From positions 1-13,612 of the forward strand of contig DAOVXE010000004.1 of the NCBI GenBank assembly GCA_030636285.1: a stretch of DNA of 13,612 nt, given 5' to 3'. This stretch comes from Candidatus Falkowiibacteriota bacterium. Its GTDB lineage: Bacteria > Patescibacteria > ABY1 > BM507 > UBA12075. The notes under the pieces were generated by a model that searched no databases, was not told the origin of the DNA, and was given only the letters and a program-made list of their open reading frames with translations. This document shows, piece by piece, positions 7,162-12,480 of this stretch (within the stretch, counting starts at the first letter, position 1; the number at the start of each line of letters is the position of its first letter). A program made the translations under genes and the position numbers.

Positions 7162-8674
7162 AAATAAATTATATTTTGTTATTTTAATTCTCTTTGTTAC
7201 ATTATCATTCAACATTATGCCACAGTCAAAATATAGTAAAATTAAATTTAGCGATTTGACCGGTAAGCGTGGGCAGATTTATTATGACGGAAACAATAGG
7301 AAGAATTTTTTAGATTCTGAAAAAATCAGTATTGATTTTGAAACAAACAGAATTAAATTAGCTGACGGTTTTTCTTCCCAGTCTTATGCTAGTCAATCAA
7401 AATATAATGCTCTTTCGCCTCTTGCTACTCATTCTTATTCAAATAGGACAACTCGTAATTTTCTATTAACAAAAGTCGCTGACGCGGCTGTCAAATTGTA
7501 TTATCGTTCTGGTTTTGGCGCTTATTCTTTGCGTTTCACTTTCCCTTTTGGTGACGGTGATGACGAATCAATCGGCTTGATTTCTTTTCGTAGAAAAATA
7601 ATCGCTTTTACTGCTTTATCCGGTGTTTTAAAAGTTTCGTATAGTACAAATAACGGCTCTAGTTTCACACACGCTAATTGGGATTATGCTGGCCTTAAAG
7701 ATTACGCTGTTGGCGATGACGGTTATTTGTATGTTGTTGATGTCCAGGGCAAGGTTATAAGGACGGACGACGGTATTGTTTGGGAATTATATTATGACGG
7801 TTCTACCAGTGAAGAAAAATTTACTTCTATTGAAAATTTGGACGGTTTTTTATACGGTGTTGTCACTTCTCGGGAATATTCAAATAGTTATTTTTGCAGG
7901 ATAGAGCGTGATGATTTGGTCTATTTGCATAATTTTGATAATGACAATAACCCCGTTACTATTAAAAAATTCAGCAATAGACTTATTCTTTCCAATATTT
8001 CTGATAAGAAAATTGAGATTTACGAATATGACAAAGGCGACGTAAAATATTTAACTAGCGTTGATTATAAAAATTATATTAGTGTCACTTTGCAATATGC
8101 TGATAAAGATTTTTTATATTTTTCTGCGGCTGACGATACTAGCTTTGATGTTAATATACCTACTGAACGGTATTTGTTCGCGTTTGGCAAAAAAAATGGC
8201 ATTTATTATTTAAAAGATTTCGGCGACCATTATTATATTAATCAGATTATCGGTTGTCAGGGTCGCATTATAGCCGCTATAACGAATTTTACCGAGGATC
8301 CGGCTGTTATGACCTTGTATGCTTATGATAACGGCGCTGTGCCTGCTAAAACCGCGACAAGCGGTAGTATTGAATTACCGACCATTGCTAAAAAACATAA
8401 GCCTTGTTATTTAATCGCTAGACACAAAAAACTTGGCGCTAATGCTACATTGACGGTAAAAATAAAAAAGGACGGCGAGGCCACTTTCGCGACTACTGTT
8501 ATTAATAATACTACTGATAACTCTTTAGAAACTATTGCCGATTTAAAAAGTCATGACACTGTTTATACTATTCAAATTGAAATAACGCTTGCCGTTAGTA
8601 CGCCGGTTAATGGTATTGAGGATTTAGAGTTAATTTATTTATTTCTTCCAATGGGTTTGGAATATTCAAAATAG
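7154..8674 (+). CDS. Propeller-like tail (nozzle/tube) protein
   Basis: 506 residues, the largest protein encoded here. Residues 130-390 are repeated four-strand patterns with two Asp-box (BNR) signatures, STNNGSSF at 164-171 and RTDDGIVW at 203-210, which point to a beta-propeller. Phage tail nozzle/tube proteins and some receptor-binding or sialidase-like proteins use this fold; no glycosidase catalytic set is visible. The C-terminal part (about 410-506) is a beta domain (YLIARHKKLGANATLTVKIKKDG...). Placed after the adaptor, it is the best candidate for the podovirus nozzle. The frame opens with MNKNK plus a hydrophobic stretch LYFVILILFVTLSFNI, like a signal peptide; ATG 7217 (residue 22, MPQSKYSKIKF) would remove it. 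No tape measure is seen, so a short tail is likely. Confidence 0.68.
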   Translation: MNKNKLYFVILILFVTLSFNIMPQSKYSKIKFSDLTGKRGQIYYDGNNRKNFLDSEKISIDFETNRIKLADGFSSQSYASQSKYNALSPLATHSYSNRTTRNFLLTKVADAAVKLYYRSGFGAYSLRFTFPFGDGDDESIGLISFRRKIIAFTALSGVLKVSYSTNNGSSFTHANWDYAGLKDYAVGDDGYLYVVDVQGKVIRTDDGIVWELYYDGSTSEEKFTSIENLDGFLYGVVTSREYSNSYFCRIERDDLVYLHNFDNDNNPVTIKKFSNRLILSNISDKKIEIYEYDKGDVKYLTSVDYKNYISVTLQYADKDFLYFSAADDTSFDVNIPTERYLFAFGKKNGIYYLKDFGDHYYINQIIGCQGRIIAAITNFTEDPAVMTLYAYDNGAVPAKTATSGSIELPTIAKKHKPCYLIARHKKLGANATLTVKIKKDGEATFATTVINNTTDNSLETIADLKSHDTVYTIQIEITLAVSTPVNGIEDLELIYLFLPMGLEYSK

Positions 8675-8678
8675 TTTT

Positions 8679-9161
8679 ATGCAAAATATTGTAAACGCAA
8701 TAAATAGAATAACCGAGGCATTGCAGTGTGTTGTTATTTCTGCTTGTGGTACTCTCGCCTCTTTTTATCTTTCCGCCACGGCTCCGACAACTGTCACGGT
8801 TGCCGGTACTTATTATAAAATTGCCGGAACGACTGTAAAAAATAAAGCGTTGAATTTTGACCATGCTAATAATAAATTAACTTATACCGGCACTAAACCT
8901 ATTATTTTGCATATTGAGGCCGCGATTTCTTTTTCCTCTAATACAAATAACGTTGTTGCTAAAGGTTGCGTGGCTGTCAACGGCGTTGCTTTGACTAATT
9001 CAGAAATGGAAATGAAAGTTTTGACCGGTTCCGATATTAGTTGTATTGCTTTGCATTGGGAAGTGGAAATTGAGCCGAATGACTATATAGAATTATTTTG
9101 CACTTGCGACAATGCCGGAGCTGTTTTAACCGCTACCAAAATGGTCGTTTTGGTCGGATAA
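8679..9161 (+). CDS. Jelly-roll tail tip / receptor-binding protein
   Basis: 160 residues. A short N-terminal helix (IVNAINRITEALQCVVISACGTLASFYL, 4-31) probably attaches or trimerises the protein. Residues 35-160 are a beta-sandwich with the pattern of the C1q/TNF-like jelly rolls found at phage fibre tips: FDHANNKLTYTGTKPIILHIEAAISFSS (60-87), ALHWEVEIEPNDYIELFCTC (124-143) and a final hydrophobic strand MVVLVG. Cys is unusually frequent (C17, C23, C97, C122, C141, C143). It begins five bases after the tail gene stop, so the two are probably made together and assemble together. Host recognition is the likely role; the fold is read from strand pattern and not confirmed. Confidence 0.62.
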   Translation: MQNIVNAINRITEALQCVVISACGTLASFYLSATAPTTVTVAGTYYKIAGTTVKNKALNFDHANNKLTYTGTKPIILHIEAAISFSSNTNNVVAKGCVAVNGVALTNSEMEMKVLTGSDISCIALHWEVEIEPNDYIELFCTCDNAGAVLTATKMVVLVG

Positions 9162-9162
9162 T

Positions 9163-9342
9163 ATGAAAAAAGAAAAAATAGTTTTCAATAAAAATTATCC
9201 CAAATTGATTAAACAAATAATAAAAATGGCAATAGGGGTAATAAACCCCAAAGACAAAAATCAAGAAATCCTTGACCATATGGCTGATATTTTGGCCGAA
9301 ATGGATTATATTGATAAAAATTGCTATATCGTGAAGAAATGA
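9163..9342 (+). CDS. 59-residue hypothetical protein, lysis block
   Basis: A short gene directly behind 8679-9161 (one base between stop and ATG). The product is basic at the start (MKKEKIVFNKNYPKLIKQIIKM) and acidic in a second helix (NQEILDHMADILAEMDYID), with no membrane segment. It is supported by its tight spacing and by the ATGA overlap of its TGA (9340-9342) with the ATG of the following membrane protein at 9339, a typical translational coupling. Not recognised. It may be a tail assembly helper or a lysis regulator. Confidence 0.62.
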   Translation: MKKEKIVFNKNYPKLIKQIIKMAIGVINPKDKNQEILDHMADILAEMDYIDKNCYIVKK

Positions 9343-9548
9343 TTAAAATCAGTATAACTCAATTTTTAATCGTTACCGGTTTTCTAGCCGGATCATGCGT
9401 AAGTCTAATTATTTATATTCATAAAAATCAAACCGCGCGAATTAATAAAATAGAATTGGAGCAAAACAATTGTCCGGTCAATAAAATTTATACCATTCTT
9501 GAAACAGTGCGAAAAGATATTTGTTGGATTAAAAAATATTTAAAATAA
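9339..9548 (+). CDS. Small single-pass membrane protein (spanin/holin-like)
   Basis: 69 residues from ATG 9339. A longer frame from TTG 9321 exists, but the ATGA overlap with the previous stop makes 9339 the better start. One transmembrane segment (about 6-27, ITQFLIVTGFLAGSCVSLIIYI) is followed by a charged, probably helical tail (KNQTARINKIELEQNNCPV...ETVRKDICWIKKYLK) with two Cys. An N-terminal anchor plus a soluble coiled tail is the shape of an inner-membrane spanin or of small holin/antiholin proteins. No lipoprotein partner was found, so a two-component spanin is not proven. Its TAA shares a base with the next ATG (TAATG). Confidence 0.68.
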   Translation: MIKISITQFLIVTGFLAGSCVSLIIYIHKNQTARINKIELEQNNCPVNKIYTILETVRKDICWIKKYLK

Positions 9549-9658
9549 TGTCGTATAAAGATTTATTAAAATTCAGTTGGTTTATGGCAAAATATCTTTT
9601 TGTTGGTGCTGTTCTCTGGCTATTTTCTATTTCAATTTATACTAATTTTATAATGTAA
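9548..9658 (+). CDS. 36-residue membrane microprotein
   Basis: Short frame MSYKDLLKFSWFMAKYLFVG... with one aromatic-rich membrane helix (about 10-32) and a short polar N-terminus. It starts inside the stop of the previous gene (TAATG, 9546-9550) and ends four bases before the endolysin ATG. That tight packing is the main evidence that it is translated. Aromatic and Leu/Ile/Val-rich single-pass microproteins next to an endolysin are often holins or holin regulators; here that is inference. Confidence 0.55.
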   Translation: MSYKDLLKFSWFMAKYLFVGAVLWLFSISIYTNFIM

Positions 9659-9662
9659 TTCT

Positions 9663-10310
9663 ATGAAAATTATTTTACCTTTCAGGGATGTTAAAAAATA
9701 TCCCTTAACACAAAGATTTGGCGTTAAATTCTATTATGGCGCTAAATTATGCTCTCATAAAGGCATTGACTACGCTATGCCTAAAATGACACAGATTATA
9801 GCGCCATTTTCCGGCACTGTCCGGCGTGTAACGCCTGACCGTACAACCGGTTATGGCAAAGCGGTTTATATGCAGGCTAAGGAAAGTAAAATTGGTTGTA
9901 TTATGGCACATTTAAGCCATATTAATGTAAAAGAGGGTATGAGGGTCGTAGTTGGTGATAATATCGGTTTTAGCGGTCGTTCTGGTTTTTGGCGTGGGCG
10001 TAATGGCTACCATTTACATTTTGGTATTTCTAAATATGGTAAGTATTTTGATCCTTTGCCGGTTTTAAAAATAAATAATGAGCAGGAAGAAAATCTATTT
10101 AATCAGGATGATGCGGCCATAAAATCGTTTTTGGGCCAATACACTGTCAAGCCTGGCGATAATTTATGGAAAATAGCTATTAAGTATTACGGACACGGTG
10201 GCCATTTTATGGATATATTTAACGCTAACGAGGACATTTTAAAAAGTCCAAATTTAATTCATCCCGGCGATGTCTTGCGCATACCGGCTCTAAAAAATAA
10301 AGGTATATGA
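9663..10310 (+). CDS. Endolysin: M23 peptidase with LysM domain
   Basis: Lyses the host by cutting peptide cross-bridges in peptidoglycan. The 215 residues carry an N-terminal zinc peptidase of family M23 (about 1-135) with the full metal/catalytic set: H32 and D36 in HKGID, H83 in MAHLSH, and H117/H119 in GYHLHF. It is followed by a linker and a LysM wall-binding domain (about 160-208, YTVKPGDNLWKIAIKYYG...NLIHPGDVLRIP). No signal peptide is present, so exit needs a holin. M23 is usual for autolysins and virion hydrolases and less common as the sole phage endolysin. A virion-associated role is possible, but its position among membrane microproteins and a holin favours lysis. Confidence 0.93.
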   Translation: MKIILPFRDVKKYPLTQRFGVKFYYGAKLCSHKGIDYAMPKMTQIIAPFSGTVRRVTPDRTTGYGKAVYMQAKESKIGCIMAHLSHINVKEGMRVVVGDNIGFSGRSGFWRGRNGYHLHFGISKYGKYFDPLPVLKINNEQEENLFNQDDAAIKSFLGQYTVKPGDNLWKIAIKYYGHGGHFMDIFNANEDILKSPNLIHPGDVLRIPALKNKGI

Positions 10311-10501
10311 CTATTATCACAAAAATTGGCGGACGTAAGTTTATATTATCCGCCACGATCTTGGTTTTCTCTTTCTCGCTAATCGTTTTAAATAGGCTTG
10401 CCCCAGCCGATTATTTAAAAGTTACCTTTGCGGTTATTGGTTTATACGCTGGACTCAATGTATACCAAAAAGTAAAATCGCTCGGTAATAAACCCGATTA
10501 G
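10307..10501 (+). CDS. Holin-like two-helix membrane protein
   Basis: 64 residues. There are two membrane helices, about 12-29 (FILSATILVFSFSLIVL) and 37-53 (LKVTFAVIGLYAGLNVY), joined by a short loop with Asp, and a polar, basic C-terminus (QKVKSLGNKPD). This size and topology fit small class II holins, which let the endolysin reach the wall. The ATG overlaps the endolysin TGA by four bases (ATGA), so the two are translationally coupled. It is the last gene before the strong terminator at 10527-10569. Not assigned to a named holin family. Confidence 0.75.
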   Translation: MTIITKIGGRKFILSATILVFSFSLIVLNRLAPADYLKVTFAVIGLYAGLNVYQKVKSLGNKPD

Positions 10502-10509
10502 CAAAAAGG

Positions 10510-10518
10510 TTATCCACA
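10510..10518 (+). promoter_or_regulatory. DnaA box, perfect (TTATCCACA)
   Basis: Exact match to the high-affinity bacterial DnaA box, in the gap after the holin-like gene. It is one of two perfect copies found, the other on the opposite strand at 12434-12442. Chance expectation for a 9-mer on both strands of 13.5 kb is about 0.1. Confidence 0.7.
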
Positions 10519-10526
10519 TAGTTTTT

Positions 10527-10569
10527 AAAAACCTCCGGTTTTTTTGAAATCATTTTCCGGAGGTTTTTT
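10527..10569. terminator. Intrinsic terminator, possibly bidirectional
   Basis: AAAAACCTCCGG (10527-10538) pairs over 12 bases with CCGGAGGTTTTT (10557-10568), and six T (10564-10569) follow. The A-run on the left gives a U-run on the other strand, so it could also stop leftward transcription. It closes the morphogenesis and lysis transcript. Confidence 0.85.
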
Positions 10570-10600
10570 ATTTTGTCCTATAGTAAACTTTGCGTTTGGC

Positions 10601-10674
10601 TTAATGTTAACTATGCCGGCATTGTCTACATTGAGCCAGATTTAATGTTGACAATGGCCATTGTCTACATTATA
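10601..10674. repeat. Two imperfect dyad repeats (candidate operators)
   Basis: Two related units, 10601-10634 and 10642-10674, both begin TTAATGTT and contain ATTGTCTACATT (10621-10632 and 10660-10671). Each is itself a dyad: unit 2 has the perfect palindrome GACAATGGCCATTGTC inside AATGT...ACATT (13 of 14 positions paired), and unit 1 pairs 12 of 15 positions around ATGCCGGCAT. Unit 2 covers the -35 and spacer of the promoter at 10648-10676. Confidence 0.75.
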
Positions 10675-10676
10675 AT
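10648..10676 (+). promoter_or_regulatory. Consensus sigma70-type promoter
   Basis: TTGACA (10648-10653), 17-base spacer, TATAAT (10671-10676): perfect at both boxes with ideal spacing. It reads towards the Cys-rich gene at 10705, whose ATG is 28 bases past the -10, so the leader is very short. A repressor at the overlapping dyads would block polymerase. Confidence 0.88.
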
Positions 10677-10704
10677 AATAATATAATTATTAATATAAAA
10701 AATT

Positions 10705-10893
10705 ATGGAAGAAAAAAGACACAAATGTACATCCTGCGGTAGGGTGCGTTATGAGCGGTTTATGTTTACGCCTTTGCGTTATGGGGGTAAAGAACCCTAT
10801 ATGACAAGGTATGGTCAAATTGTTTGGTGTTGTAAAAATGGTATGCACGCTTCAGCCTGTATTGAGAGATTTGAAAAAAACGGCGTTTACTAG
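10705..10893 (+). CDS. Small Cys-rich zinc-finger-like protein
   Basis: 62 residues with candidate zinc ligands C8 and C11 (CTSC), C42/C43 (WCCKNG), H48 and C52. The first pair reads KCTSCGRVR, a typical zinc-ribbon knuckle. Charge is mildly basic. It is the first gene behind a perfect promoter overlapped by two dyads, so it is probably made early and strongly; it could be the regulator that binds those dyads or a host-takeover protein. The TAG stop (10891-10893) lies inside a 22-base dyad (10889-10910). No family was recognised. Confidence 0.72.
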   Translation: MEEKRHKCTSCGRVRYERFMFTPLRYGGKEPYMTRYGQIVWCCKNGMHASACIERFEKNGVY

Positions 10894-10910
10894 CCGGCTA
10901 GCCGGTTAGT
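10889..10910. repeat. 22-bp dyad with CTAGCCGGCTAG core
   Basis: The two 11-base halves are inverted repeats with one mismatch. CTAGCCGGCTAG (10890-10901) is a perfect 12-base palindrome, and TAGCCGG occurs twice. It overlaps the stop of the Cys-rich gene and lies just upstream of the next promoter. It could be a protein-binding site or a weak transcript-end hairpin; no T-run follows. Confidence 0.6.
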
Positions 10911-10914
10911 AAAT

Positions 10915-10950
10915 TATCGGTAACTTATCCACTTGACTATCGGTAACCGA
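10915..10950. promoter_or_regulatory. TATCGGTAAC direct repeats with dyad, near DnaA box
   Basis: TATCGGTAAC occurs at 10915-10924 and 10938-10947, 23 bases apart, about two helical turns. The second copy forms the dyad ATCGGT-A-ACCGAT (10939-10951 within the promoter spacer). Between them lies a near-perfect DnaA box, TTATCCACT (10925-10933). The arrangement fits either an operator pair or iteron-like origin elements. Confidence 0.55.
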
Positions 10951-10961
10951 TATGATATAAT
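10933..10961 (+). promoter_or_regulatory. Sigma70-type promoter for the structured leader
   Basis: TTGACT (10933-10938), 17-base spacer, TATAAT (10956-10961). The start point would fall near 10968, giving a leader of about 110 bases before the ATG at 11079 that contains the hairpin at 10998-11055. A near-match DnaA box on the other strand (TGTGGATAT, 10971-10979) lies at the expected transcription start. Confidence 0.82.
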
Positions 10962-10997
10962 GAATATAGATGTGGATATCTAAAGCGAGGGACAAGA

Positions 10998-11055
10998 GGG
11001 GCGGTGTCTGGTTATTTTACGAACTAGCTAGCGTATGAAATAAAACGACCGCCCT
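10998..11055 (+). ncRNA. Structured leader RNA (candidate)
   Basis: A 58-base hairpin in the 5' leader of 11079-11294. The outer stem pairs GGGGCGGT (10998-11005) with ACCGCCCT (11048-11055). An internal loop follows, then TTATTTTACG (11012-11021) with CGTA-TG-AAATAA (11032-11043, a two-base bulge). The ten-base loop contains the palindrome CTAGCTAG (11024-11031), able to pair between two molecules. The GC-rich clamp in AT-rich DNA, directly after a promoter, argues for function. No known riboswitch class was recognised and there is no T-run. Confidence 0.6.
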
Positions 11056-11078
11056 GGAAGATTAATAGCAAAAATAAT

Positions 11079-11294
11079 ATGAAATTTACAAACAAAATAG
11101 GAGTATATACGGTGCAAGCCAGGGCATTAAAAAGTTTAAGAAAAATGCAGTGTCGGCCTGGTTATTTGCGCTATAAAGCAAGGTTGGCGGCAATTTGCCG
11201 CCAGAGGCGTATAGAACCACTAACGCCGATTTCGTTCCAGATGTATTGCCAGCGAGAAATGAGGCCGGAGGCAAAACAGGCGCGCCTAATATAA
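11079..11294 (+). CDS. Small basic hypothetical protein
   Basis: 71 residues, strongly basic (many Arg/Lys: QARALKSLRKMQCRPGYLRYKARLAAICRQRRIEP), with Cys at positions 24, 40 and 60. This suggests nucleic-acid binding but no named fold. It is the first ATG after the structured leader, in the context AAAATAATATG. Base composition is more GC-rich than its neighbours, and a strong hairpin, TGGCGGC-AATTT-GCCGCCA (11185-11203), lies inside the coding region. The opposite strand is also open here, so coding is probable but not certain. Confidence 0.55.
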   Translation: MKFTNKIGVYTVQARALKSLRKMQCRPGYLRYKARLAAICRQRRIEPLTPISFQMYCQREMRPEAKQARLI

Positions 11295-11295
11295 A

Positions 11296-11363
11296 GGGGC
11301 GCGCCCAGCCCTGAGGTTTTAAAATAATTTAATTTTAAAATTTATCTTAATTTGGCGCGCCCC
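11296..11363. repeat. GGGGCGCGCC inverted repeat with nested AT stem
   Basis: GGGGCGCGCC (11296-11305) and GGCGCGCCCC (11354-11363) are perfect 10-base inverted copies. Between them TTTTAAAAT and ATTTTAAAA form a second nine-base stem. It begins two bases after the stop at 11294. The right arm contains the TTG at 11352 that would open the longer form of the next gene. It could act as a transcript boundary or translation switch. Confidence 0.65.
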
Positions 11364-11420
11364 ACTCGCTACCCCCACCCATTACAGGCCTATGTGGATT
11401 TAATTATTAACAATTTAAAA

Positions 11421-11663
11421 ATGGATGATATAAACAACGAAATAAACGAGGTATATTTTAATTTAATTGCCGCTACTATTCGTCTTTGTTTCACTGTGCC
11501 TAAATATAAAAATCGTAGGCGGACTATTGAAAGCCGGATTATTTTTGCCCATAGTAAGATGTTAAATATGTGGTGTGATTGTGCAGACGGTTTTGAATAT
11601 AAAAAATTGAGGAAGAAAATTATTGATTATAATAAAATATTTGTATTTGGTTTTAATTTTTAA
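11421..11663 (+). CDS. Small helical hypothetical protein
   Basis: 80 residues from ATG 11421 (context TTTAAAAATGG, like other starts here). The same frame is open back to TTG 11352, which would add MARPTRYPHPLQAYVDLIINNLK; that stretch also looks protein-like, so the longer form is possible, and its TTG lies in the GC-rich hairpin arm. The body is helical and basic (KYKNRRRTIESRIIFAHSKM), with WCDC near residue 50 and an aromatic C-terminus (FVFGFNF). No family was recognised. It is followed 10 bases later by the HTH-like gene, so the two are probably co-transcribed. Confidence 0.55.
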   Translation: MDDINNEINEVYFNLIAATIRLCFTVPKYKNRRRTIESRIIFAHSKMLNMWCDCADGFEYKKLRKKIIDYNKIFVFGFNF

Positions 11664-11673
11664 TTATAAAGAA

Positions 11674-11889
11674 ATGAAAAAAGAAAGCAAGGACATGCAG
11701 TTGTCCACGGCGATTATTTTAAATCGCATACTGCAAACTAATAAAAGTCCAGCGTATAAGACACGTAAACAAATTGCTGTAAAATTCAAATGTGATGTGT
11801 CAAAGGTCGTTCGCTTGGAGCATTTTATTGTTGATAAATTAAAAAGTAAAATAGCAGTTTTAAAAATACTGCTCACAATAGACGTATGA
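11674..11889 (+). CDS. Small HTH-like protein
   Basis: 71 residues from ATG 11674. The frame extends upstream to 11623, but that part overlaps the previous gene, and ATG 11674 follows the usual A-rich context. Residues about 27-52 (AYKTRKQIAVKFKCDVSKVVRLEHFI) follow the helix-turn-helix spacing 'T-x-x-x-I-A-x-x-F-x-x-x-x-S-x-V-x-R'. A C-terminal hydrophobic helix could dimerise it. This makes it the best candidate for a DNA-binding regulator of the dyad-containing promoters. Its TGA overlaps the next ATG (ATGA, 11886-11889). HTH assignment is by pattern only. Confidence 0.6.
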   Translation: MKKESKDMQLSTAIILNRILQTNKSPAYKTRKQIAVKFKCDVSKVVRLEHFIVDKLKSKIAVLKILLTIDV

Positions 11890-12116
11890 AATATCCAGAT
11901 AAATTATACATAGAATTTAAGAAGACCGTTATTAATCAACGTGATGGCTTTAGTAATGGTCAAATTACTATGATTAGAAATTTTAAGCGCGGTGTAAATA
12001 TTAGCCGTAGGCAGGATCATCCTCGTTCTGGCATTAATTACAGAATGACTAAATTTAAGGATTATCCTGATATGCTAGAGGTTGAATTTACGCGGCTTGA
12101 TAAAATTAAAAAATAA
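11886..12116 (+). CDS. Hypothetical protein with repeated YPD-EF motif
   Basis: 76 residues, basic. The ends carry two copies of one motif, YPDKLYIEF (3-11) and YPDMLEVEF (60-68), each read as a strand or turn-strand. Between them is an Arg/Lys-rich middle (MIRNFKRGVNISRRQDHPRSG). This internal symmetry suggests a small beta protein in which the first and last strands pair. The ATG overlaps the previous TGA by four bases and the next gene starts one base after its TAA, so it belongs to a tight three-gene set. Function unknown. Confidence 0.65.
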   Translation: MKYPDKLYIEFKKTVINQRDGFSNGQITMIRNFKRGVNISRRQDHPRSGINYRMTKFKDYPDMLEVEFTRLDKIKK

Positions 12117-12117
12117 T

Positions 12118-12336
12118 ATGTCTGAAAAAACTGATAAAATTTGCCCTTTAATGTCAACGGCCGACAAGCCTGTTTATTGTAATTCTAGTTGTCAATTATT
12201 TCGGCCCAAAAATGCTAAAGGTTATGAGTGTGTCTTGCAGGAGATTTCATCTGTTGCTTGGAATATTAGGAATCTAAAGCCTAAGCCGCCAGCCAATCCG
12301 TCTAGCGGTGGTTTTAAGCCTATGGGTGGTTATTAA
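12118..12336 (+). CDS. Small four-Cys protein
   Basis: 72 residues from ATG 12118 (an upstream in-frame extension to 12082 overlaps the previous gene and is unlikely). C9, C21, C25 and C38 in ICPLMS...YCNSSCQLF...YECVL fit a small metal-binding or disulfide module resembling the 'CPxM...C...C' proteins often seen in phage accessory regions. The C-terminal 20 residues are Pro/Gly-rich and probably disordered (KPKPPANPSSGGFKPMGGY). It is the last gene of the set and ends just before the terminator/promoter element at 12341-12396. Function unknown. Confidence 0.7.
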   Translation: MSEKTDKICPLMSTADKPVYCNSSCQLFRPKNAKGYECVLQEISSVAWNIRNLKPKPPANPSSGGFKPMGGY

Positions 12337-12340
12337 TTAC

Positions 12341-12371
12341 TTGACAAATTAACCGGATAAAGTGTTATAAT
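12341..12371 (+). promoter_or_regulatory. Promoter boxes embedded in a terminator
   Basis: TTGACA (12341-12346) and TATAAT (12366-12371) with a 19-base spacer, two longer than ideal. The -10 lies in the loop of the terminator hairpin that follows. Any transcript would start near the right arm and so would not itself form the hairpin. Confidence 0.5.
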
Positions 12372-12396
12372 ATATTTCATTTTATCCGGTTTTTTT
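12351..12396 (+). terminator. Intrinsic terminator of the small-gene set
   Basis: AACCGGATAAA (12351-12361) pairs over 11 bases with TTTATCCGGTT (12381-12391) around a 19-base loop, followed by a run of seven T (12390-12396). It ends transcripts of the small-gene set 15 bases after the stop of the four-Cys gene. Confidence 0.85.
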
Positions 12397-12433
12397 GTTT
12401 GTTTTTTGTTCGTAGTTTGTTCGGTTTACAAAT

Positions 12434-12442
12434 TGTGGATAA
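12434..12442 (-). promoter_or_regulatory. DnaA box, perfect (reverse strand)
   Basis: TGTGGATAA on the + strand, the complement of TTATCCACA. It lies 10 bases upstream of the -35 of the terS promoter and just before an extreme AT-rich tract (12475-12560), an arrangement like a small origin or a DnaA-controlled promoter. Confidence 0.68.
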
Positions 12443-12451
12443 CTAGGGTTC

Positions 12452-12480
12452 TTGACAAAATTTTTTTTCGGATTTATACT
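12452..12480 (+). promoter_or_regulatory. Promoter for terS
   Basis: TTGACA (12452-12457), 17-base spacer containing eight T, TATACT (12475-12480). It gives a leader of roughly 95 bases of nearly pure A/T before the ATG at 12580. It probably drives terS and, by read-through, the structural genes across the contig junction, since no other strong promoter is seen before terL. Confidence 0.85.

Noticed and set aside
10998..11055. tRNA gene
   Set aside because: There is a single bulged hairpin with no cloverleaf arms, T-loop consensus or CCA end.
11086..11274. Minus-strand 62-residue frame opposite the basic protein
   Set aside because: The + frame follows a promoter and leader and has the usual start context; the minus frame has neither. 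Coding on either strand is less certain here than elsewhere.
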